A DNA stretch of 64,000 nt from Parastagonospora avenae f. sp. tritici 18332-5 (taxonomy: Eukaryota > Ascomycota > Dothideomycetes > Pleosporales > Phaeosphaeriaceae), in contig JAFJTR010000039.1 of assembly GCA_022559985.1 (NCBI GenBank), forward strand, positions 124,001 to 188,000, written 5' to 3'. The notes below the pieces were generated by a model. It saw only the letters and a program-made list of their open reading frames with translations. It was not told the origin of the DNA and searched no databases. How positions within the stretch are numbered: the first letter of the stretch is position 1; every line of letters begins with the position of its first letter. Both the position numbers and the translations under genes were made by a program. Positions 56,096-64,000 of the stretch are shown here, one piece after another.

Positions 56096-57826
56096 TCAAT
56101 ACGGCCGCTCGGGTTCCTTTGCCCACAGGTCCTTCCAGAACTGGCGGAAACCGTATTGCTTCGTGGTGCGCTCGTCTCTGATCCTGACGGGCGCGCCGAC
56201 GATATTGTCAAACAGGGACTTGTCAGCCATGGCTTGTCCGAAGCCCTGTGTCTTTTTGGGAGGAGCGCGCGCTCGATCGAGGATTGCTTGCGGGAGCTGC
56301 GGGGCGACGTCGGCAAAGCAGGCGTTGAGTTCGCGCTGGAGATTGAAGTAGGGCCGCTTGGCAAGCTCGGGGGCCTGCAGGTTGTAGGAGCGCGCTTTGG
56401 AGTTGAGGTCGGCGATGGCGAGGGTGTGGTAGCCTGATTCAATGCGTTCCCAGTCGGGGTCGCGGAAGGGGAAGGGTGCTGGTGGCACAGAGAGGGTGGG
56501 GATAGTGATGGGGACTTGAATTGTTTCGGTAGATGGAGCCTCTGTGTCGGGTGCTAGAACTGGCTCCGGAGGGGACTTAGACGAGGTGTCGAGGGTTACC
56601 TTCTGGGCGACGATCTCTTCGGTGACCACCAAAGTGGATTCTGGTGAGCCTTCCCGTGGTGATGTAATCTTGAGCTCGCCGGACAGTGAGATTTGAGACA
56701 GCTGGCCATCCTTTCCGACGGCAGTTAGCACCTCTTGCTTTCGTTTGAGGGGGTTGGAAATGAGCTCCGCTTTGGCATATGCCTCTGCTCTGCGTATTTG
56801 ATCTGGCAACGACCCCCCTTTGCTTGCAATCATGCGAGAAGCGTGCCTCAGCCATTCCACGCGCAACCGACTGCGGAACTTGCTCGCGGCTGACGTGAGC
56901 TCTTGCTGCTTTTCGATCCAGGGCGGCACAAGCTCTTGCTTCTGAATAATCTTGTTCATGAAGTACTCCGTCGTATCGATGAACGGACTGTTTGCATTGT
57001 GGTCGCGCTCGACATTCTTTCCCTTCCCACGAGGAATGTTCTTGAACTGGCCCCGGGCAATGGCGTCCTCTATCCTCTTGTTGGCCAGAGAAGCAAGACC
57101 ATTTAAATCCCCAGGTACGATGACACGCGCATTCGGATCGAAGCGATCCTTGAGCTCCTGCAGCTGCTTGGCTCGGTCTTCTTCCTCCATTTCCTCGTCC
57201 GTCTTCACACTGACATAGATGCCACTCCTATCACGTGCATTCGCCAATCTCAGACCGCGCTGCTCCTTATTCCGCCTATGTCCAGTATCTATAGTCTTTG
57301 GCATCTGAACACCTGGTGGCCTTGGAGGTCTTCCCAATCGCATTGGCTTATGAGCGTCGTTCAACATTCGCAGACTAGCATCATGAATCGACTCGTTGCC
57401 AGTCCATGCTTCGGTAGTCGCAAGGTCGCGTGTGTGGCGAGAGGCTGATGCGGGCAAGTCTGCTTCAGAAGATCTCAGGTTTGCCGCAGCGATACGTCGT
57501 TCCAACTGTGCCTTCAAGTCTGCGCTGAACCCAGCTTCTTCCACAGCTTTGATTGCACCATGTCCTCCGCTCTCTAGGGCCTCCTCGCTCATTTCTCGCA
57601 TCCTTCTCGTGAATGCGCCCTCCTCCTTCTCTTCTCCTCCATCCTTTCCCACCTGATTTGCTGCAGCTTGTCCATGTTTTCCGACCTCCGGATCTTTAGC
57701 CTGAGCTGCCGCGTTTGCGTATCGCCTCGTGGATCCCACAGGAGTCGTCCGCAGGCGAAGCGGACGACGATTTGCGCGCAAGCAACGTGCGCATGTGTAT
57801 GGTCTTATCGCAGCGGATGGGGTCAT
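56096..57826 (-). CDS. DUF1992 (DNAJC28-like) mitochondrial protein
   Basis: Single exon, 576 aa from the ATG at 57826. It starts with a basic targeting sequence (CARCLRANRRPLRLRTTPVGSTRRYAN). Residues about 255-325 form the DUF1992 domain shared with DnaJ homologue C28: LASLANKRIEDAIARGQFKNIPRGKGK, then DTTEYFMNKIIQKQELVPPWIEKQQEL. The flanks are charged and of low complexity. The C-terminal part (RIESGYHTLAIADLNSKARSYNLQAPELAKRP to the end) is conserved in fungal members and contains FRQFWKDLW. No J-domain is present despite the family name. The molecular role is not known; DNAJC28-type proteins are linked to mitochondria or Golgi traffic. Confidence 0.85.
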   Translation of the reverse strand: MTPSAAIRPYTCARCLRANRRPLRLRTTPVGSTRRYANAAAQAKDPEVGKHGQAAANQVGKDGGEEKEEGAFTRRMREMSEEALESGGHGAIKAVEEAGFSADLKAQLERRIAAANLRSSEADLPASASRHTRDLATTEAWTGNESIHDASLRMLNDAHKPMRLGRPPRPPGVQMPKTIDTGHRRNKEQRGLRLANARDRSGIYVSVKTDEEMEEEDRAKQLQELKDRFDPNARVIVPGDLNGLASLANKRIEDAIARGQFKNIPRGKGKNVERDHNANSPFIDTTEYFMNKIIQKQELVPPWIEKQQELTSAASKFRSRLRVEWLRHASRMIASKGGSLPDQIRRAEAYAKAELISNPLKRKQEVLTAVGKDGQLSQISLSGELKITSPREGSPESTLVVTEEIVAQKVTLDTSSKSPPEPVLAPDTEAPSTETIQVPITIPTLSVPPAPFPFRDPDWERIESGYHTLAIADLNSKARSYNLQAPELAKRPYFNLQRELNACFADVAPQLPQAILDRARAPPKKTQGFGQAMADKSLFDNIVGAPVRIRDERTTKQYGFRQFWKDLWAKEPERPY

Positions 57827-59438
57827 ACAGACAGCTTACTCGGCGATGGCTATATTCCGTACAACCACCACAGGTGCAATTGAGGGAGAAAAGGAAAAGA
57901 ATGTTCACGTCATCACCTCTGGTGGCCAACTTTCGTGAGGCTGTCATCCATTAGCGCGTGCTGTCTTATCAGCAATCTAATCTCCGGGGCTTAACACCGC
58001 GTCTACTAACACTGCCATCCAAACTTCCTCGTCTCTCTCCGGACACTGGACCCCACGTCAGTAAGTCCAGAATGTCATTGTCAGCACGAAGCCCAAAATA
58101 CTTGTCCGATCGACGAGCATCGCCAATTCGATTCCAGTCCCTCGTACGACTTCACACAGACCCCGGGACCCATGCTGGGCGACATATTGGTACTACCCGT
58201 GGCGTATTCAGCTGGCCGCCACGCTGTATGACACCTCTTACCTGCATAGATCGACCGGCCCGTATCCTCGTGCATGCGTGCACTGTCGGGAGCGCAGGCT
58301 CGGGTCGAGCAGAGACATTCCGCGGAGCGAGAGTGGATTTCCAAATCGGCGACCAGCCTAACATGTAACCGCTGTGTGTTACAGAGGAAGCTATTGGACA
58401 GGTTTGAGAGACTGCCGGGAACTCGTCGCTTCACTTTGCCAGCCTGTTGCTGATGCGCTTGACATCATCTTGTGTTCGAGGTATCCCGGCCGCTTGTATT
58501 CACATGGTCAATGAAGTTTCCCATGTGTCTTTCTGTGCGGTATGAGATATCCTGTTTCACGAAAGCCGTCAACATGAGCAAGTTGAACTCTTGGTGGAGG
58601 CTGAGCTTGGCAAGAAACCCCTGGACTCTGCCATGTCTGACCGTAGCACAGCGTGAGGGTGACGGGAGACGGATGTGGCCCTTCGGAATCAAAAGGTTGA
58701 AGTGGATGAACATAGTCATCAGTCATTCCAAGGGTGAGAAGGTTCGGAAATACCCCAAGTGCACGCTCTCAACTCGAGTCAGCAATCAAAGGCGAGTGAC
58801 AGTGGTGCCGTATGCCATTACTACCGTAAATTTCATCACGCACAAAGATTGACCAAGCAAGTGTTGATGTATGAAGATCTATTGGTAGTATGTACTAAGC
58901 CATAAGATCTTACTGCTTCTTCCTTCACATCCGTGAGCTATCCAGTCTGACCAGATCTGCGCACTATCGTATCGACACTAAACATGTCCCACATCCACCA
59001 TACTCCTACCATCATTACCAGACGCAAGCTAGGCCATGCGCAAGCCCGCTGTGAGGTATCGAAGATTTGCAAGGCCTACTGCGAAACCACCCATACCATG
59101 TCGTTGCAGACGTGGCCGTCTATGATACTATAAACAAGTGAAAGAAGGCATAGAAAGAGAAACCCAACTCGTGAGATTGAGATTGAGCAGGGAACCGACG
59201 GTCCAATGAAGGGATCGGTCGCCGAGGGAAAGAGGATGGTGAGGCCAGCCTTTGCAAATCGAGAAAACTTTTGAAAGTGGGAATTCGTGAAGCCGTCCGC
59301 CTGTCGTAGAGAAAACCGTAAAATGGAAAACCGTGCGCCATTCGCCATCGTGAGCTGTGAGCTTATCGAACCATCGTGAGAGGCTGCCGTTCAAGAGTGA
59401 CACGAATCGAGTCCTACTCGTTGGCAACTGTAAAGTGT
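57827..59438. other. Intergenic region, about 1.6 kb
   Basis: Between the DUF1992 gene start and the PAB1 stop. It holds the 5' region of the first and the 3' untranslated region of the second. Short frames around 58081-58850 have no domain. Confidence 0.4.
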
Positions 59439-61749
59439 TTAAGCCTTCTCATCTTTGGACTCCTCCTTAGGAGCTTCCTTCTCACCATCGCCCTCCTTGT
59501 TCTTGACATACTCGTCGTAGACGCTCATGGCCTCGTCGACCTTGGCGCGAAGAGCAGACTCGTCGGCGGTGCTGTTGAAATTAGTACTTAGAAACATGTG
59601 AAGAGTGAAGGGATACGTACAGGTTGATCAACTCGCTGTTGTCCATCTCGAGGAGCATACCGGTGATCTTACCGGCAAGCTCTGGCTGCATCTCGTGGAT
59701 CTTGGGGTAGAGTGCCTCACCGAGCATCTGCTTCTGCTGGCCAGGGGCGGCAGCGCTGAGGACGCTCATGTCGACACCAGGACCGCCGGGACGGCCGCCC
59801 TGAGGAAAGCCGGGCATAGGGGGCTGGCCACGGCCTCCGGGAGCACCGCGGCCGCCTTGAGGGAAGCCGCCCTGACCGCCGCGGATACCTGGGCCACCAG
59901 CCATCTGAGCCTGGGGCATTCCAGGCATACCAGGCATGGGGCCGCCACGACCACCACGTCCGCCCATAGCCTGCTGTGCGGCCTGAGCGAGCTGCATGTA
60001 CTGCTGGTTCATGTAAGGACCAGGGGGGAAGGCACCGGGAGCCATGCCGGGAGGCATGTACATGGGCGGCATCTGCTGGGCGTTGGGTCCACCACGACCA
60101 CCCTGCTGGCCGGGCATGCCGCCAGGGAAACCAGCACCACGGCCACCCTGAGCACCGGGCATACCGGCGGGGAAGGGCATCTGGCCACGAGCACCAGGAG
60201 GGTACATCATGGGCTGCTGGCCGGGGGCGATGAACATCTGAGGGATACCACCGAACTGCTGCTGCTGCTGTTGCTGCATACGGAGCTGGTTGCGGGCCTG
60301 GATGGTCGCCTCAAGCTGGTTCTTGCGGACATCCTTGCGCTGAGCCAGAGCGACGTAGAGAGGCTTGCCCTCAAGCATCTTCTGGTTCATCTCGGTGACG
60401 GCCTTGGTGGCCTCATCGGGGTTGCTGAAGCAGACGAATCCGAAGCCCTTGCTCTTACCAAGGATCTTCTTCTCACCCTTGATAGTGACCTTGTCGCCCG
60501 CCTTGGTGTCCTCGCCGTTCTGCTCGCTCGATGAACCCTCCTTGGCCTCCTCGTCCTCCTTCTTCTCCTCTTTCGTCTCCTCCTTGGTCTCCTTCTCCTC
60601 CTCGTCCTTCTTCTCCTCGTCGGCAGAGTCGGAGCGCTCGGCAGGCATGGCATCGCGCATGACCTTGGCGGAGGTGATGGTACCGAAGGGAGTGAACATG
60701 TCACGGAGCTTCTCGTCGTCAACGTCGTCGTTGAGGTTCTTGATGTACAGGTTGACGCCCTGGTACTTGGACTGCTTCTCGAGACGGGCGGCCTCGTACT
60801 GCTTGCGGAGCTCCTCCTCACGCTCATGCTTCTTCTGGGCGCGGCCGACGTATAGCTTCTGGCCCTTGAACTCGATGTCATTGAGGTGGTCGACGGCAAC
60901 GGCGGCGGCCTCGTGGCGGATGTAGTTGACGAACCCGAATCCGCGGCTCTTGCCCTGGTCGTCGCGGGCGATGGAGGCGGAGGTGATGTCACCGTGCTTC
61001 TCGAAGAGCTCGCGGAACTCCTCATCAGTCACATCGAGGTCGATGTTCTTGACGTAGATGTTGGTGAAGTTGGCTTTCATCTCCTCGAACTTGCTCATGC
61101 GCTCCTTCTTGGGGATGTGGTGGCCGACGAAGACCTTCTTCTCGTTCAGCAACATGCCGTTGACGTGCTTGATAGCGTTGTTGGCGGCCTCGGCGGTCTC
61201 ATAGTGCACGAACCCGTAGCCTTTGGAGTTGCCGAGCTCGTCCTGAGCGACCTTGCAGCTCAAGATGTTACCGAAAGCAGCAAACGTGTCGTGGAGAGCC
61301 TTGTTGTCAATGGCGTGGTCCAGGTTCTTGATGAAGACGTTGCCCTGGCCAGTCTTGCGCAGAGCGGGGTCGCGCTGCGACCACATGATGCGGCATGGCT
61401 TGCCCTTGATGACGGTGTAGTTGAGCTCCTCGAGAGCCTTCTCGCCGTCCTCAGAGCTGTTGTAGTTAACATAGGCGTAGCCGAGCGAGCGACGGGTGAC
61501 GGCGTCACGGCAGACACGGATCGAAGCGACTTGGCCGATGGAAGAGAACAGCTCGAACAGCATGGCCTCGGTGACGGAGGGGTCAAGCTCGCCGACGTAG
61601 AGCGACGCCGAGTTCTGGTGCGCCTGCTGGGCGGCGGTGGTGGGGGTGGGGGCATCGCCGCTGGCGGCAGGGACGTTGGTGTTGATCTGAGCGCCATTGG
61701 CGTCAGCACCGTCCTGGACGGGCGAGGTCGAGTTGGCGACTTCAGACAT
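59439..61749 (-). CDS. PAB1: Poly(A)-binding protein
   Basis: Two coding exons (59621-61749, 59439-59571) join in frame to 753 aa. Four RRMs are visible: about 49-125 (LYVGELDPSV), 137-213 (VFIKNLDHAI), 230-306 (IYVKNIDLDV) and 333-470 (LYIKNLNDDV ... KSKGFGFVCF). RRM4 is split by an acidic Lys/Glu-rich insert of about 65 residues (366-430), seen also in other filamentous fungi. A Gly/Pro/Met/Gln-rich linker (about 490-650) leads to the C-terminal MLLE domain (LYPKIHEMQPELAGKITGMLLEMDNSELINL), which the last intron interrupts; the tail is EKEAPKEESKDEKA. The protein coats poly(A), binds eIF4G and controls mRNA decay and translation. A 117-bp intron lies in the 5' leader. Confidence 0.96.
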
Positions 61750-61758
61750 CGTGTATAT

Positions 61759-61875
61759 CTGTGCGGCGCGCGACGTTAGTACGGCGAAGCAAGAAAATTT
61801 GGCCCGCAGGTGCGCAGGGTTGGGTTGACATGTGGAAGTGGGCTCGCTTCAAGAAAAAAAAGTTTGGGCACTCAC
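61759..61875 (-). other. Intron in the PAB1 5' leader
   Basis: On the minus strand GCAAG is followed by GTGAGT, a pyrimidine run, ACTAAC and GCACAG, nine bases before the PAB1 ATG. These are consensus donor, branch and acceptor signals. Leader introns are common in highly expressed fungal genes. Confidence 0.7.
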
Positions 61876-62799
61876 CTTGCACTTCTAAAAACCTGCGAAA
61901 GACTGTGTGCGGGGTAATACAGGCGATGTGAAGTTCCCAGAGAACGGACGGGCGAGCGCGTGGATTTCTCAGACGCGCAAGGTGGGGGGAAGTCGCAGGA
62001 CTGTCGTGGTAACAAGCGACAGTAGGTGACGATGGGGTCGGTTGGCGGAGTAGTCCTGCGGGCTTTTCTGAATGGGTTTTCTGGATTTTTTTGTTTCTTT
62101 TCTGTTATGAACGGTCCGCTGGGGAACCGGGGGCTTTGGAGAGCGTTGAGTGTGCGGGTGGTTGAGCTATTGGGGAGGAGGACAACAGGCGCTCGTTATG
62201 TATGTGGGAGAAATTCTGGCAGGCTCGGTCTGTGCGGCGGCCGCTAGCCCGTTTAAGACAGCACGACGATGGCGGTGAATGAAAGAGCTCCGCAGCATGG
62301 CTCTAATGCGGGCAGTTGTTTTGCAATGCTTGCGCAGTGACGTGATTGTAGAAGAAGGGGACGCTCGCCACATAGCTGTTTCAATGCTATTGCGGCAGCG
62401 ACGAGCACTGCTACTTCGTATTGTGGTGTTGGACCCTGGACATATACGCGAAGGCAGGAGGACATGCACCTGGCGGGGTAACGTGACGCACCCACCAACT
62501 AGCTCGTGTGGACGTGCGATAATGCAGCAGCGAACACATTGCTGCTACAGATTTCTTTGTCTGTATATCCAACTCTTGGAAGCTCACAAATACAATCACA
62601 CGATAGAATGCAGGCAGGATGTTCGTCAAAGACTGCGTTTGACCACCCGCAGGCGCGCCAACAAAGCACTCCACGTTGGTTTCGAAATAACAAACATCTT
62701 TTCAAGCGCTTCCAAAGAGAGGCTAATTGGGTATCGGTACGTTACGAAATGCGGAGTCTGCCAAACATGCCAAGTCCAAAATCCATCCAGTGCGCCATC
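61876..62799. other. Intergenic region, about 900 bp
   Basis: PAB1 promoter side plus the 3' end of the next minus-strand gene. Overlapping plus-strand frames of up to 247 codons (62279-63022) run antisense into that gene and have no domain. Confidence 0.4.
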
Positions 62800-64000
62800 C
62801 TATTCCCTCAGACTGTCGTCCCAACCACCTTGTTCTGTCAGGAAGTCTTCCACTCGGCTTTTGCACTGTTCCAAGCCCTGGCCAAGCGCCTCGTTCCATT
62901 GGCTCTCTACCAAACCGACTTTCTCCTTCAAGTCATCTGTGAGTCGTCGCTCCTCGTCTGCCCTGATCGCTCGCGTTTCCTGGTCAACACCTGCAAGGTC
63001 CTCTCCTTCTAGCAGTCTTTGAGTCTCCAGCAGACGTGAACCTGCAGTCATGACTGCTGTCTTGACTTCGTGCAGCAGGCAGAGCAGGTTGATCTGTGAT
63101 TCGATGAACTGGTAGGCAGAGCGACCAGCATGCGCAAGCAGACTGTAAAGATACTGCAATGGGTAGTCGTGGTAAGCCGGAGTCTCCTCGTATTCCTGCT
63201 GGGGTACCAGGACTTCGAACTTCTGCAGCCGTAGCGGCACCTGCTGTACGATTGCGAGTAGCCCGGGCGCAATGTCCCAGAAAGCTGACAATTGGGCCTC
63301 GACACCTCGTGTCACATTCTGCTCGATGATGGCCAATATGTCCTCGTACCTCTTCAAGATGTCCTTCTCGAAAGTGACCTTGCGGTCTTGTGCGTCGCGC
63401 TGGAAGAAATCTGTAGCTTCCTTGACTTTCTGATCGTTCTTCGCCTGGACATACGGCAAGACAATGATATCCCGATATAGATCATTGCGTTCGTTCTCCA
63501 GTTCGAACATCTCTTTGTGCAGTAGCTCGCGGGCCTCGAACAGCCATTTCAGTAACGTCAATATTTCCAGGAGCTCTGGCTTTTCATCTCCCTCTTCTTG
63601 TGTCTGGTTGGGATTCGTATCTTGCGCGTCGCTACAAAGACGGCTTTTGAGGTGTTCTATCGATGCCGACACTTTGGTGATCCGCTCACAGAACATTGCA
63701 TGCAGTGGGTTAGCAACCTCGGCCTGGAATGTATCGAAGATCCACTGGACTACGTCCTGAGCGCGCTGATGCTCACGAGTGTCGAAATCGGCTTCTGCTT
63801 TTGCCGCATCTGCGAAGGTCATCACCCCTGCGCGTACGTTGTCCTGGATGTTGTAGCGTAACTCTGCTCTCCTCTCAGACAGAGACGTGCTTTCCTGTTC
63901 CTTGCGAGCTTCGATCTTAGCTGCAAAAGTACTTTTGGTGTCTTTTACATCTCCGAGATCTGAGATGGTACGTAGGCCGCTTCGAATCGATGCGAGGTCT
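62800..64000 (-). CDS. Coiled-coil protein, C-terminal part (5' end outside window)
   Basis: The frame is open from the window edge down to the TAG at 62800, about 400 residues. It is charged and helical, with heptad-like Leu spacing over much of its length (ELLEILTLLKWLFEARELLHKEMFELENE, FQRDAQDRKVTFEKDILKRYEDILAIIEQ) and ends in WNEALGQGLEQCKSRVEDFLTEQGGWDD. No catalytic motif is visible. The part before residue 60 (KIEARKEQEST, LSERRAELRYNIQDN) continues the same coil. I do not recognise the family; a structural or cytoskeletal role would be a guess. Confidence 0.7.
   Translation of the reverse strand, partial: DLASIRSGLRTISDLGDVKDTKSTFAAKIEARKEQESTSLSERRAELRYNIQDNVRAGVMTFADAAKAEADFDTREHQRAQDVVQWIFDTFQAEVANPLHAMFCERITKVSASIEHLKSRLCSDAQDTNPNQTQEEGDEKPELLEILTLLKWLFEARELLHKEMFELENERNDLYRDIIVLPYVQAKNDQKVKEATDFFQRDAQDRKVTFEKDILKRYEDILAIIEQNVTRGVEAQLSAFWDIAPGLLAIVQQVPLRLQKFEVLVPQQEYEETPAYHDYPLQYLYSLLAHAGRSAYQFIESQINLLCLLHEVKTAVMTAGSRLLETQRLLEGEDLAGVDQETRAIRADEERRLTDDLKEKVGLVESQWNEALGQGLEQCKSRVEDFLTEQGGWDDSLRE

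Noticed and set aside
59605..61779. Plus-strand frames of 309, 186 and 297 codons across PAB1
   Set aside because: All are antisense to PAB1 and mirror its codon use; none has its own features.

Overview
The window looks like nuclear DNA of a filamentous ascomycete (Pezizomycotina). The signs are short spliceosomal introns of about 46-85 bp with GT...AG ends and CTRAC-like branch points, compact genes read from both strands, and a fungal gene set (Rsc9, Tfb1, Rec114, a Pho85-type cyclin, Smi1/Knr4, a fungal MOT1-type transporter). Gene content and style would fit a Dothideomycete, but that is inference; no marker in the window fixes the order.

Layout. 1-9000: the end of an unknown gene, a large glycosylated membrane protein, a Pcl-type cyclin with a long gene-free upstream region, then a probable solo copia-type LTR. 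10.1-10.8 kb: an intact U6 snRNA gene (TATA box, T-run terminator, downstream B box) flanked by two partial inverted U6 copies. 11.7-15.0 kb: a decayed dynamin-like GTPase of the SLIP-GC type, with a lost splice donor, an in-frame stop and frameshifts. 15.9-23.3 kb: an accessory/metabolic block with an SDR dehydrogenase, a secreted type-B carboxylesterase, a secreted alpha/beta hydrolase and a molybdate transporter. 24.1-29.3 kb: REC114 and RSC9 head to head over a promoter of under 400 bp with a CACGTG palindrome. 29.6-39.3 kb: a broken gene, a probable GPI-anchored protein, a multi-pass membrane protein, mitochondrial ribosome recycling factor, a Smi1/Knr4 protein and fructose-1,6-bisphosphatase. 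40.4-46.4 kb: 2-oxoglutarate dehydrogenase E1 and TFIIH subunit Tfb1, divergent. 46.4-52.7 kb: a 6.3 kb gene-poor stretch. 52.7-64 kb: a serine-rich reading frame split by one UAG, a DUF1992 (DNAJC28-like) mitochondrial protein, poly(A)-binding protein, and the end of a coiled-coil protein.

Most genes are housekeeping and unrelated in function; there is no obvious biosynthetic cluster. The most unusual items are the U6 locus with its rearranged fragments, the UAG-split 835-codon frame, the multiply disrupted GTPase and Smi1-neighbourhood genes, and a family of about 70-bp MITE-like elements with TA-flanked terminal inverted repeats. Exon coordinates were worked out by eye from splice signals and reading-frame continuity; they have not been tested against transcripts, and family names come from recognition of motifs, not from a search.
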